DNA from: Ruminiclostridium cellobioparum DSM 1351 = ATCC 15832
GTDB taxonomy: Bacteria > Bacillota > Clostridia > Acetivibrionales > DSM-1351
NCBI RefSeq assembly: GCF_000621505.1
Contig: NZ_JHYD01000001.1
Span: forward strand, 186,001-250,000
Reading direction: 5' to 3'
DNA: 64,000 bases
Part shown: positions 1-9,088 of the stretch, piece by piece
Position numbering within the stretch: the stretch's first letter is position 1
Layout of the letters: each line of letters opens with the position of its first letter
Made by a program: the position numbers and the translations under genes
The notes under the pieces: model-generated
Database searches by the model: none
What the model saw: only the letters and a program-made list of their open reading frames with translations
What the model was told of the DNA's origin: nothing

Positions 1-882
1 ACGGACCTTGGCTCCGGTCTTTTCTTTAACAATAGCGGCCAAAGTAGCTGCAAGACCTCCTAATTGAGCATGCCCGAAGGAATCTCTCTGCTGGGCAAGA
101 TCTGAACCGTATTCGGAGATATACTTTCCGTTCTTATCCTTGATACCTTCTGAAACAGCTACGATACAGTTGCCGTTTTTCTTGTAGATTGCTGTGCAGT
201 CTTCAAGGAACTGATCCATATCAAAATCTATTTCAGGGAGGTATATCAAATCAGGACCTGCACCCTTGTAAGCAGCCAATGCTGTTGAAGCAGTCAGCCA
301 TCCTGCATTTCTTCCCATAACTTCCAATATTGTGATCATGCCTGTGTTGTAAACTCTTGCATCGTGGTAAACTTCCATGGTAGAAGTTGCAATGTATTTA
401 GCGGCACTTGAAAAACCGGGGCAGTGGTCTGTTCCGAAAAGGTCATTGTCTATAGTCTTTGGAACACCCATTACTCTGCACTCGTAACCAACCTTCTGCA
501 TATACTTGCTGACCTTGTTGCAGGTATCCATTGAGTCGTTTCCGCCATTATAGAAGAAATATCTGATGTTATATTTTTTGAAAACTTCAACGAGTCTCTT
601 ATAGTCAGTTTCATCCTGATCAGCTGATTTGAGCTTGTAACGAACTGATCCCAGAGCGGAAGAAGGAGTAGTTTTTAATAAATCAAGTTCGTATGGATCT
701 TCCTTGCTCATATCATAGAATTTTTCATCAAGAATACCCTTGATTCCGTGAGCTGCACCGTATACAGCTGTAATAGCTTCCTGCTTTAATGCTTCCTGGA
801 AAACGCCGCAGGCACTTGCATTAATTACTGAAGTTGGTCCACCCGACTGTCCGAAGATAGCGGCACCCTTTAAAACTGTCAT
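1..882 (-). CDS. pfp: PPi-type 6-phosphofructokinase (3' end cut by window edge)
   Basis: Phosphorylates fructose 6-phosphate to fructose 1,6-bisphosphate in cytoplasmic glycolysis. The first 294 codons are present and the C-terminus lies outside the window. The N-terminus has the PFK nucleotide-fold start (AIFGQSGGPTSVINAS, residues 8-23). The phosphoryl-donor site reads GGNDS (113-117) and PKTIDND (141-147). In known PFK family enzymes an Asp at the GGxDS position together with Lys in PKTIDND favours pyrophosphate, whereas ATP enzymes carry Gly at both. PPi dependence is therefore inferred from D116 and K142. The ATG at 882 has an AGGAGG at 891-896 with 8-nt spacing. It is divergent from the fba gene that performs the next glycolytic step. 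Confidence 0.9.
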   Translation of the reverse strand, partial: MTVLKGAAIFGQSGGPTSVINASACGVFQEALKQEAITAVYGAAHGIKGILDEKFYDMSKEDPYELDLLKTTPSSALGSVRYKLKSADQDETDYKRLVEVFKKYNIRYFFYNGGNDSMDTCNKVSKYMQKVGYECRVMGVPKTIDNDLFGTDHCPGFSSAAKYIATSTMEVYHDARVYNTGMITILEVMGRNAGWLTASTALAAYKGAGPDLIYLPEIDFDMDQFLEDCTAIYKKNGNCIVAVSEGIKDKNGKYISEYGSDLAQQRDSFGHAQLGGLAATLAAIVKEKTGAKVR

Positions 883-1363
883 TGTATATACCTCCTAATG
901 ATTTATATTAATTTGTATAAATGTACGCTGCTTTTACCAGACCTTTCTTTGAAAGGCTGATATTACAATACGCAATCACATTAAAATATAGCATAATGGA
1001 TAATAAATTGCAATTACACATATTCATTTCTTGCAGATTTAACATTCTGAGTCATTCGCTGCTTCAGTCAGATTTATGGGTAGTGTTTTATAATAGTATT
1101 TGATTGTTGTTTGAATATTATTATTGCTGCTTAGCCATTGACAAAAAAATATCAAAAATTCCCTTGATTTTAAGCTGAATTTTTCATAAAATAGAAACGA
1201 TGGGTTTCTGGAATTACCTTATTATTTATTAAAAGAATATTTTTGATAAATAATAATTATTATAAAATGGGATTCATAGTTTTTGTACTGAAGGCAAAGA
1301 TATGCAGGCCACAAAAACATAGGATTTCAGGTAAAATAAAATATAAAAGGAGTGCATTTAAAA
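883..1363. promoter_or_regulatory. Divergent pfp/fba intergenic region
   Basis: A 481-bp AT-rich space separates two divergent glycolytic genes and must hold both promoters. A perfect 11-bp inverted repeat (TTATTATTTAT at 1219-1229, ATAAATAATAA at 1246-1256) lies about 110 nt before fba and could be an operator or a leader hairpin. A TTGACA occurs at 1138-1143 but no convincing -10 follows at 17 nt. I see no coding sequence; the short open frame at 921-1103 has no ribosome-binding site. Confidence 0.45.
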
Positions 1364-2299
1364 ATGGCATTAGTAACTTCTACAGAAATGTTTAAGAAAG
1401 CTTATGAAGGCGGATACGCCATAGGTGCTTTCAATGTTAATAACATGGAGATAGTTCAGGGTATAACCGAAGCAGCAAAGGAAGTAAATGCTCCACTTAT
1501 TCTTCAAGTATCGGCAGGGGCCAGAAAGTATGCAAATCATACTTATCTCATGAAGTTGGTTGAGGCTGCAATTATTGAAACCAACCTTCCAATATGTCTG
1601 CATCTTGACCACGGTGATACATTTGAGCTTTGTAAATCATGTATTGACGGAGGATTCACTTCGGTTATGATAGATGGTTCACACCATTCCTTTGAAGACA
1701 ACATTGCATTGACAAAACAGGTTGTTGAATATGCCCATGCAAGAGGAGTAGTTGTTGAAGCTGAATTGGGAAGACTTGCAGGTATTGAGGATGCAGTCAA
1801 TGTATCAGATGCCGATGCAGCATTCACAAAGCCTGATGAAGTTGAAGAATTTGTTACCAAGACAGGTGTTGACTCTTTGGCAATAGCTATCGGAACAAGC
1901 CACGGTGCTTACAAATTCAAGCCGGGACAGAAACCACAGCTCAGATTTGATATATTGGCAGAAGTTGAAAAAAGACTTCCCAAGTTCCCAATAGTTCTTC
2001 ACGGTGCATCATCAGTTATTCCTGAGTTTGTTGAAATGATCAATAACAACGGCGGAAAAATGCCCGATGCTATAGGTATTCCTGAAGAAATGCTCAGAAA
2101 GGCAGCATCAATGGCTGTTTGCAAAATCAACATTGACTCTGACCTGAGACTTGCAATGACAGGCAGCATCAGAAAGTATTTTGCTGAAAATCCAAGCCAC
2201 TTCGACCCGAGACAATACCTCAAACCAGCTAGAGAAGCTATAAAGGGACTTGTTAAGAACAAGATCGTTAACGTTCTCGGTTCAGACGGTAAAGCTTAA
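1364..2299 (+). CDS. fba: Class II fructose-1,6-bisphosphate aldolase
   Basis: Zinc-dependent aldolase that cleaves fructose 1,6-bisphosphate to DHAP and glyceraldehyde 3-phosphate. It is 311 residues, normal for the class II family. HLDHGD at 80-85 carries the catalytic Asp and a zinc-ligand His. GTSHGAYK (177-184) and VLHGASS (211-217) supply further His ligands. NIDSD near 262-266 is the family phosphate/DHAP-binding segment. The ATG at 1364 has AAAGGAG at 1346-1352. The frame is open to a GTG at 1352, but that codon overlaps the Shine-Dalgarno, so the ATG is preferred. It is monocistronic, followed by a strong terminator, and divergent from the PPi-type phosphofructokinase. Confidence 0.95.
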   Translation: MALVTSTEMFKKAYEGGYAIGAFNVNNMEIVQGITEAAKEVNAPLILQVSAGARKYANHTYLMKLVEAAIIETNLPICLHLDHGDTFELCKSCIDGGFTSVMIDGSHHSFEDNIALTKQVVEYAHARGVVVEAELGRLAGIEDAVNVSDADAAFTKPDEVEEFVTKTGVDSLAIAIGTSHGAYKFKPGQKPQLRFDILAEVEKRLPKFPIVLHGASSVIPEFVEMINNNGGKMPDAIGIPEEMLRKAASMAVCKINIDSDLRLAMTGSIRKYFAENPSHFDPRQYLKPAREAIKGLVKNKIVNVLGSDGKA

Positions 2300-2331
2300 T
2301 TAACAGTAATTTAATTTGAAGAAATATAATG

Positions 2332-2367
2332 AACAGCTTCCGGACTTTTGTCCGGGAGCTGTTTTAT
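2332..2367 (+). terminator. Rho-independent terminator of fba
   Basis: Stem AACAGCTTCCGGAC (2332-2345), loop TTTT, and near-perfect complement GTCCGGGAGCTGTT (2350-2363), followed by TTATTG. It sits 33 nt after the fba stop. Confidence 0.85.
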
Positions 2368-2590
2368 TGTGTAACGAATACTACACGTTCTGCGTGTGGT
2401 TCAGGAAAGCTTATAGCTTTGAGTGGAAAATATAAAGCCTCCTTGTTAAGCTGGCGAACTTCTAAAAAGTCCTGTCAGGCAGAGGGGGAAGAGAAAACAC
2501 AAGCGATATGACTGGATTTATGTGGTAGAATGGATTTATTACAGGTTCACAAGGGTAATGTATACTTCAAAAATGTGAGGTGAAGAAATC

Positions 2591-3391
2591 ATGACAGACA
2601 AAAAAATCACAGTACAATTTACAATGCTGACATTTTGCATAGCCTATCTTGTGTCAGGTGCTTTGATTTCTCTTGGGCAATTCGGATATTCGGTTCACAA
2701 TTGGGTTTACTCGTTACAGCAATTCGGGATGAATATTCCTTTTGCAATCTATATTTTGTCGCCCGCCATTGCTTCATATATCGTTCTGAAGAAAAATAAC
2801 AAAATAGCAGATTTTAAGGAATGGTTGAAAACTGTTTTTTACGCCAAAAATAACATATCTCTTTATTTGTTCGTTGCTGGAGGGCTTGTGCTGTATTTTT
2901 TGGTACATATTGCAGTTTCAGGCCGTGCCGAAATGGTGCTTCCATTTTATACGCTCTTCCTTTCCCTGCCTGGTTGTCTTATTATCGGTGGCTTGGAGGA
3001 AGCTGGCTGGATGTACATATTGCAGCCTGAGCTTGACAAAAAATATGGCTTTGTTTTATCCTCCGTTTCTGTTGGAATCATTTGGACTTTATGGCATATT
3101 CCTCTCTTCTTCATTCCGGGGACCAATCACGGAGAGGGACTCATTAACTTTTGGATGTTTGCAGTTCAACTCATTGCATTTCGGTTTTTCAATGGGGCAA
3201 TCTACAAAATATCAGGAAAAGGCCGTGTGTTTATGTGCGTGTTATTCCACACCATGTTCAATGCGGTATCTCCCATTTTTGGCACCATGACTATGACTTG
3301 GGCTGGAACAATTGCCGCAAATGCTGTGATTGTTCTTGTCTCAATTGCAACCGTTGTGATATACGACAGAAAGAACAGGCGAATAGTATAA
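2591..3391 (+). CDS. CPBP-family intramembrane metalloprotease (CAAX protease-like)
   Basis: A 266-residue polytopic membrane protein with about seven hydrophobic segments. It carries the three motifs of the CPBP/Abi (Rce1-like) family: EE at 136-137 in GGLEEAGW, WHIP at 168-171, and LFHTMFN near 218-224. These residues form the presumed metal-binding, glutamate-dependent intramembrane active site. In bacteria such proteins process or protect against peptides and lipoprotein-like substrates; the substrate here is unknown. The ATG at 2591 has a GTGAGGTGA Shine-Dalgarno. It stands alone between the fba terminator and a repeat-rich gap, with no obvious bacteriocin locus adjacent. Confidence 0.8.
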   Translation: MTDKKITVQFTMLTFCIAYLVSGALISLGQFGYSVHNWVYSLQQFGMNIPFAIYILSPAIASYIVLKKNNKIADFKEWLKTVFYAKNNISLYLFVAGGLVLYFLVHIAVSGRAEMVLPFYTLFLSLPGCLIIGGLEEAGWMYILQPELDKKYGFVLSSVSVGIIWTLWHIPLFFIPGTNHGEGLINFWMFAVQLIAFRFFNGAIYKISGKGRVFMCVLFHTMFNAVSPIFGTMTMTWAGTIAANAVIVLVSIATVVIYDRKNRRIV

Positions 3392-3627
3392 GCATTTGCT
3401 TCTATAATTTCTGGTCTTTTTTGGTTGTATAACTTTCTCAATATTTGACCTATATCTGTTTTTATTTTCCCGCATATTGCCTGTCTACGGTATTTTGGTG
3501 AAACACTATATTGCAATTATATTTAGGTCAGCATACAAGGAACTACACGCAGACAGTGAAACGGCTGCTGACAACAAAAGGGCTTGGCCTTATTAGTATA
3601 AGGTGATTGAAGATAATGCTTATACAG

Positions 3628-3850
3628 ATTGTGCTAAGTGAAATTTTATTTTGCTTTACAGATAGATTTATTTGGAATCAACTGGTAACGCGAGGACAAC
3701 TTCATGAAATAGGGATGCACGGTTAAAAACAATTTCCCGCAATTGTTTTGGGTGCGTCCCTATTTTATGAAGTTAGTACGGAAGTTACCAGTTGATATAA
3801 TGAACTACACAGGTAAAGCAAATCTAAATTAATTGGCACAACGCGTTAAT
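3628..3850. repeat. MITE-like palindromic repeat, copy 1
   Basis: About 220 bp of imperfect inverted repeat. The left arm has TTTTGCTTTACAG (about 3649), AATCAACTGGTAAC and TTCATGAAATAGGGA. The right arm has the complements TCCCTATTTTATGAAG, GTTACCAGTTGATAT and CACAGGTAAAGCAAA (to about 3826). A second copy in the opposite orientation lies at 20297-20570. The loop here is short (CAATTTCCCGCAATTG). No coding capacity. Outer limits are approximate and set by where similarity between the copies fades (ACGCGTTAA). Confidence 0.75.
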
Positions 3851-4003
3851 TTAAATCACCCGAAACCTGTAAAACACTTACTTGACCATAAAAGCTATCA
3901 ATGCTCCGCACTGTCTTATTACACTGTCCGGAATGAAATTATCAGAAATGAATACACAGCCGACAAGGGAAGCCCAAATCAATTAAAGTATATATTCAAG
4001 TCG

Positions 4004-4044
4004 AAAGTCTCATCCCTTAAAATACCGGGGAATGGGACTTTTTT
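4004..4044 (+). terminator. Orphan rho-independent terminator-like hairpin
   Basis: AAGTCTCATCCC (4005-4016) pairs imperfectly with GGAATGGGACTT (4029-4040), followed by TTTTTT. No gene precedes it for 600 bp except the palindromic repeat, so it may end a small untranslated transcript or be left from a lost gene. The rest of 3392-4192 shows nothing I can name. Confidence 0.45.
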
Positions 4045-4192
4045 GCTGAAACTGTGTTTTTTATATTAAGAAATTATTAAATATTCTAAGATTTGTTGAG
4101 ATATAAGGTCGAATTGTTTATATTTATAGTAGAAATGTATTTTTGGTAATTTTAACTATTTGATTTTTATGATTAATGATGTGGGGGTAAAA

Positions 4193-7189
4193 ATGAGAAA
4201 AAAAGCGGGAGTAGTTTGTCTTTTACTTGTTATTTTGATGCTTTTTCCAGTGGTGGGGTACAAGGTCTTTACAGAAAAGGAGTATCCGGGAAATGTGACA
4301 AATGCGCAGGAAATAGCTGCAGTTGAGGATATGCGTGGAGTGTGGATCGCGTCGGTAAGCAATATTGACTTTCCCTCCAAGCCGGGACTAAGTGCGGAAC
4401 AGCAAATGAAAGAGCTTGATGCAATAGTGGATAATGCTGAGTACATGGGGATGAATGCAATATTCTTCCAGGTGCGGCCTACAGGAGATGCATTGTACAA
4501 ATCCTTAATTTTTCCATGGTCTGAATATCTGACCGGCAAGCAGGGAAAAGCAAATGACAAGAATTTTGATCCCCTGGCATATATAATAGAAAAGGGACAT
4601 AAAAAGGGCATACAAATACATGCGTGGCTGAATCCTCTCAGGCTTTCAATGGGCACGGCCTCAAAACCGGTTAAAAGTGTGGACGCTTTATCAGCTGGTC
4701 ATCCTGCCAGAAAAATATCCAGTGCTGTAGTGGCGGCAGGCAACGGCAGGCTTTATCTCGATCCAGGCTCACCCGAAGCCATTAAGCTCATTACCGACGG
4801 GGTTGCTGAAATTCTTAAAAATTATGATGTGGACGGTATTCATTTCGATGATTATTTTTATCCCTCAAAAAGTGAATGCAACGGTAAGGACTTTAACGAC
4901 AGCAAATCCTACGAAAAATACAAGGGTTCCTTCACCAATAAGGACGATTGGCGCAGGAACAATATAAATACACTGGTAAAGAGTACATACGACACTGTAA
5001 AAGCAATAAAACCTCAGGCTCAGTTTGGAATCAGTCCGTTTGCAATATGGTCCAACAAGGATAAAAATGCAGAAGGATCCGATACACAGGGCGGTATATC
5101 AACGTATTACGATCACTATGCCGATACAAAGAAATGGGTAAAGGAAGCATACTTAGATTATATAGCTCCTCAGATATACTGGAATATAGGCTTTAAGATT
5201 GCGGATTATTCGGTAATTCTGGATTGGTGGAAAAACGTATGCAGCGGCAGCAGCGTAAAATTATATGTTGGACATGCCGCCTACAAGATAAATGATCCCT
5301 CACAGGCCAACGAGTGGCTTGACCCATTGCAGATACCCAAGCAGATTGCAATGAACAGAGAAAGCAAAGCTGTCAGCGGAAGCATATTCTACGGATATTC
5401 GAATCTGAAAGCAAATGTGCTGGGAATCAAGGACAAACTCAGAGGGATATATGTGGCAGGCAGGGATGCCGGCAGCCCGGTGCCTGAAGACCGTCAGCTT
5501 TATATTGCAGCTCCCGGAAACGGATATAAAACCTCCTCCTCAAAGGTGAGTATAATGGGAAGCTGTGACCCCGATCAGCCGCTGTACCTGAACGGCAATC
5601 AGATAACTCCCTCCGAGGATGGATATTTTACGGTTTACCAGGAGCTGCAGGTTGGTGAGAACGTACTTGTTTTCAAGCATAAGGACAAGGAAACCATATT
5701 TAAAATAACAAGGACAGCTGCCTCAACTTCTGCTGCTCCCTATCAGATGAACAAGCCGGGCTTCAGAACAGGGTATTTTTCACCGACAGCGTCCATGACA
5801 ATGAAAACAGGTCAGAAAATTGATTTTTCCTGTGTAGCGCCCACTGGAGCAAAGGTATGGGTGGAGATAGGTAAATACAGGGTGGAGCTTGCCAATGCCG
5901 GTGACATGGATTCCAACGGAGGGGCCATCACCCCGGCGAGGTATAGAGGAACCTTTACCATGCCGGCAGTGCCGGGAAGCCAGAAAATATTGAATCTTGA
6001 CAAGCCTGTTTTTGTCATGGAGTACAAGGGACAGAAAATAACAAGCAAGCAGGGCAATATCCTCGGCATTCAATCCGACAAGTATTATAAATATGCCCTT
6101 GTCAGCACTTCCGAGGCCGAAGCCGTGGCAAGGTCAGGACCGTCATCGGATCAATCCAGAGTTACTCCGTTAATAAACGGTGCGGTGGATTACATCGTAG
6201 GTGAGCAGAACGGTTATTATCTGCTGAAAAGCGGTGTTTGGACCGACAAAAAATATGTTAAGGTAGTGAATGACAAACCGCTGGCCTCCAACAAAATATC
6301 CTCCGTAAACGTAAAGGATAACGGAAGCTATACCGACATTACTTTTAAAATGCCTGTTAATATGGTGTTTGGCATAGAAGCATCCCCGACGGCAGTAATT
6401 CTGAAAATATACGGTACGACAGGTATTAATGCCGGGTCGGCAGCGCCGGGAGCAGCTATTTTCAAGTCCATAGATTATATGGCAGTTGACGGTGCGGCCC
6501 AATACACCTTTAATTTGAAGTCACCTGACAACTATTTCGGGTATTATGCCCAGTATAAAAACGGAGCACTTGTTTTATCACTCAAGAATGCACCAAAGAT
6601 TTCGGGCACCGGAAGCAAACCGCTTACAGGCCTAAGAGTTTTACTCGATGCGGGCCACGGGGGAAGCGAAACCGGAGCCATAGGGCCTCTTGGAAAATAC
6701 GGCCCGTATGAGAAGCAGCTCAATCTGGCCATTACTTTAAATACCAGAAAGTATCTGCAGGATTTAGGCGCTGCGGTTATTATGACCAGAACAGGTGACA
6801 AGACTGTCAGCCTCAATGAAAGAGCAAATTTAATAAGAAAAGAGAAACCCGATATAGCGGTTTCCATACACAACAATTCCATGGATGTGACGGCAGACTA
6901 CACAAAGCACGTAGGTTTGCTGGTATTATATTCAAAGGACAGTTCAAAGGCTGCGGCAGGTTTTGTGAAGGATTCCCTGATAGCAGACCTGAAGCGCAAT
7001 GATGGAGGATTTAGATGGCAGAGCCTTTCTGTATGCACAGTTACTCAATCTCCGGCCATATTGGTTGAAGGCGGCTTTATGTCAAATCCCGAGGAGTATC
7101 AGTGGCTGTCCAATTATGACAACCAGGTACAAATGGCCAATTCCATAGGCAAGGCCATACAGGAGTGGGCCGTAAAGAACACAAGATAA
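4193..7189 (+). CDS. Secreted GHL10 glycosidase-like protein with C-terminal N-acetylmuramoyl-L-alanine amidase
   Basis: A 998-residue exported or membrane-anchored wall protein. It starts with a basic MRKK and a hydrophobic signal or anchor segment (about 5-23). The N-terminal half is a GHL10/DUF187 TIM-barrel (RGVWIASVSNIDFPS near 48-62, QVRPTGDALY, VDGIHFDDYFYP). A middle segment carries Ig- or cadherin-like stretches. Residues about 813-995 form an Amidase_3 domain: DAGHGG and the E of YEKQLN as zinc ligands, SIHNN with the third ligand, and VEGGFMSN with the catalytic Glu. It probably binds and cleaves peptidoglycan. The ATG at 4193 has GGGGGT upstream; an earlier in-frame ATG at 4160 has no ribosome site. 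The response-regulator gene starts 15 nt later, so they may be cotranscribed. Confidence 0.85.
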   Translation: MRKKAGVVCLLLVILMLFPVVGYKVFTEKEYPGNVTNAQEIAAVEDMRGVWIASVSNIDFPSKPGLSAEQQMKELDAIVDNAEYMGMNAIFFQVRPTGDALYKSLIFPWSEYLTGKQGKANDKNFDPLAYIIEKGHKKGIQIHAWLNPLRLSMGTASKPVKSVDALSAGHPARKISSAVVAAGNGRLYLDPGSPEAIKLITDGVAEILKNYDVDGIHFDDYFYPSKSECNGKDFNDSKSYEKYKGSFTNKDDWRRNNINTLVKSTYDTVKAIKPQAQFGISPFAIWSNKDKNAEGSDTQGGISTYYDHYADTKKWVKEAYLDYIAPQIYWNIGFKIADYSVILDWWKNVCSGSSVKLYVGHAAYKINDPSQANEWLDPLQIPKQIAMNRESKAVSGSIFYGYSNLKANVLGIKDKLRGIYVAGRDAGSPVPEDRQLYIAAPGNGYKTSSSKVSIMGSCDPDQPLYLNGNQITPSEDGYFTVYQELQVGENVLVFKHKDKETIFKITRTAASTSAAPYQMNKPGFRTGYFSPTASMTMKTGQKIDFSCVAPTGAKVWVEIGKYRVELANAGDMDSNGGAITPARYRGTFTMPAVPGSQKILNLDKPVFVMEYKGQKITSKQGNILGIQSDKYYKYALVSTSEAEAVARSGPSSDQSRVTPLINGAVDYIVGEQNGYYLLKSGVWTDKKYVKVVNDKPLASNKISSVNVKDNGSYTDITFKMPVNMVFGIEASPTAVILKIYGTTGINAGSAAPGAAIFKSIDYMAVDGAAQYTFNLKSPDNYFGYYAQYKNGALVLSLKNAPKISGTGSKPLTGLRVLLDAGHGGSETGAIGPLGKYGPYEKQLNLAITLNTRKYLQDLGAAVIMTRTGDKTVSLNERANLIRKEKPDIAVSIHNNSMDVTADYTKHVGLLVLYSKDSSKAAAGFVKDSLIADLKRNDGGFRWQSLSVCTVTQSPAILVEGGFMSNPEEYQWLSNYDNQVQMANSIGKAIQEWAVKNTR

Positions 7190-7204
7190 CATGAGAGGTA
7201 TTGT

Positions 7205-7918
7205 ATGCCGAAGGTATTTCTTGCAGAGGATGATCTGGCTCTCTCAAGTCTGGTGGCTGACAGATTAGCCAAATATAACTATGTTGTTGAAAAAGTAACC
7301 GATTTCAAGAATGTGGAAAAGCAGTTTGAGCAATCAAGGGCCGACATTGTGCTTATGGATATCAACCTGCCGTATCTGGACGGTTTTCATTTCGTGCGTT
7401 ATATCAGGCGTGTTTCGGAAACTCCCATCATCATAATATCTGCAAGGAACAGCAGCAGTGAACAGGTCATGGGAATTGAATTCGGTGCCGATGATTATAT
7501 AACCAAGCCCTTTGATATTGAGCTGCTCATTGCCAAAATGGGAGCGCTGCTCAGACGAAGCCGGGCGGCAGCCAATTTGTTTGTCACGGTAATAAAGGCG
7601 GGAGAGCTAGAACTGGATACCGAAAAACTGACCTTGAAGACCCGGGGTAACCAGGTCATGCTGTCAAAAAACGAGTATAGGCTTATTAAGAAGCTTATGG
7701 AAAAACCGGGCAATGTGGTTCCACGGGAAGAGCTTTTTGAGGAATTATGGGATGATGCAACCTTTGTTGAGGAAAATACCCTTTCGGTTAATATGACCAG
7801 AGTGAAAGCACGCCTCCAGGAGCTTGGATTTTCAAATGCAATTAAAGTTAAACGGGGAGCAGGCTACTTTCTTGATGCTGCAGCCCTGACCCGGTCCAAA
7901 GAGGAGAAGAGCTTATGA
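7205..7918 (+). CDS. OmpR-family response regulator, BceR-like
   Basis: 237 residues. The receiver domain (1-115) has acidic DD at 9-10, phosphoacceptor D52 in LMDINLP, and K101 in ITKPF. A winged-helix DNA-binding domain follows (about 130-228; LSKNEYRLIKKLMEKPG, then VNMTRVKARL). It pairs with the histidine kinase that overlaps its stop by 4 nt, and with the ABC transporter genes at 9.1-11.8 kb. That arrangement is typical of BceRS-BceAB modules, which sense and detoxify cell-wall-active antimicrobial peptides. The inducing peptide cannot be told from sequence. Confidence 0.9.
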   Translation: MPKVFLAEDDLALSSLVADRLAKYNYVVEKVTDFKNVEKQFEQSRADIVLMDINLPYLDGFHFVRYIRRVSETPIIIISARNSSSEQVMGIEFGADDYITKPFDIELLIAKMGALLRRSRAAANLFVTVIKAGELELDTEKLTLKTRGNQVMLSKNEYRLIKKLMEKPGNVVPREELFEELWDDATFVEENTLSVNMTRVKARLQELGFSNAIKVKRGAGYFLDAAALTRSKEEKSL

Positions 7919-8961
7919 AACAGGAATTATACATATTCTTATGTTTCCTGAAAGACAAGCTCTCCCTTCTGATTCTCCTTATCATAAATACAGCTGTAAT
8001 TATCCTTTTCTTCAATCTTTCCATGGACAGCACCGAATGGCTTTATCCGGCCTGTCTTTCTGTTGTCCTATCCGGACCGTTTCTGTTTGTACAATACTTT
8101 TCCTACAGGAAATTGATGATCATGTGTGATACCGGAGAAATAAACCTCCCGGACGAGGTTTATTCCGGCAAGCATTATGTAAGGAAAATAAATTCGACGC
8201 TTATCAAAATCCACAGGCATCATAATACAAGACTCAATGAAGAGAAACAAAAAAACCTGGATTTCAGAAGGTTTATCTCACAGTTTATCCACGCTATGAA
8301 AACACCTGTAACGGTCATCGACCTGGCCGTTCAAAACACCCCCGGCACTGCTTGCCAGGATAGGCGGGAATGTGGCTTGTATAACACCATTCAGGATATT
8401 TCAGAGGAAAATACAAGACAGCTTGAAATGCTGAACAATCTGCTTGACTATCTGCGTATCAATGAATTCAACAAGGATTATAAGCCTGAGTCTGTGGATT
8501 TATACCCGGAATTGATAAAAATTATCAACAGCAAAAAACGGAGTTTCATTTATAACAACGTATGTCCCCATATTGTTCCCAACGGAATTCAAAAGGCCGA
8601 AGTACTTACCGATTCAAAATGGAATGCTGTAATGCTTGAACAGATAATATCCAACTCCATAAAATATTCCGGTGCTTCTGAGGAAATGAAAAAAGTGGAT
8701 TTTAAAATTGAAACTGACGAAAATAAGACAATATTAAGTATACGCGATTACGGAATAGGGATTCCGGCACATGACCTTCAGAAGATAATGGACCCCTTCT
8801 TCACAGGGGAAAACGGCAGGAAGATGAAAAACGCCACCGGTATAGGACTGTACATAGTTAAACTCATATCCCGGGGGCTGGGCCACGAGATTGTTGTGGA
8901 ATCCCATCCCGGCTCAGGTACATGTGTGTCGGTAATCTACCGTAAATTAAAACTTCAGTAA
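7915..8961 (+). CDS. Intramembrane-sensing histidine kinase, BceS-like
   Basis: 348 residues. Two transmembrane helices (about 13-35 and 43-62) are joined by a very short extracytoplasmic loop, the hallmark of kinases that sense through a partner transporter. The DHp domain has H126 in FIHAMKTPVTV. The ATPase domain has an N box (EQIISNSIKYS), a G1 box (RDYGIGIP) and a G2 box (ATGIGLYIVK). The start ATG overlaps the response-regulator stop by 4 nt (ATGA), implying translational coupling. In this family the signal comes from flux through the BceAB-like permease encoded next. Confidence 0.9.
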   Translation: MKQELYIFLCFLKDKLSLLILLIINTAVIILFFNLSMDSTEWLYPACLSVVLSGPFLFVQYFSYRKLMIMCDTGEINLPDEVYSGKHYVRKINSTLIKIHRHHNTRLNEEKQKNLDFRRFISQFIHAMKTPVTVIDLAVQNTPGTACQDRRECGLYNTIQDISEENTRQLEMLNNLLDYLRINEFNKDYKPESVDLYPELIKIINSKKRSFIYNNVCPHIVPNGIQKAEVLTDSKWNAVMLEQIISNSIKYSGASEEMKKVDFKIETDENKTILSIRDYGIGIPAHDLQKIMDPFFTGENGRKMKNATGIGLYIVKLISRGLGHEIVVESHPGSGTCVSVIYRKLKLQ

Positions 8962-8991
8962 CGTAAAACCTCAGTACGCAAAACTGCTTTT

Positions 8992-9018
8992 CTTTCAAAA
9001 CTGTAAGTTTTGTGAAAG
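8992..9018. promoter_or_regulatory. Inverted repeat ahead of bceA-like gene
   Basis: CTTTCAAAAC (8992-9001) and GTTTTGTGAAAG (9007-9018) form an imperfect dyad in the 127-bp gap between kinase and transporter genes. It lacks a T-tract, so an operator is more likely than a terminator. It is a candidate binding site for the adjacent response regulator, by position only. Confidence 0.35.
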
Positions 9019-9088
9019 GTTGTTGAATACTTATTTATTCTCCGTAAATTTATAATTTGATTAAAGAGATCAAACGGAGGGAATGCAT

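Noticed and set aside
921-1103. 60-codon open frame in the pfp-fba gap
   Set aside because: No Shine-Dalgarno, unusual composition, and placed within a shared promoter region.
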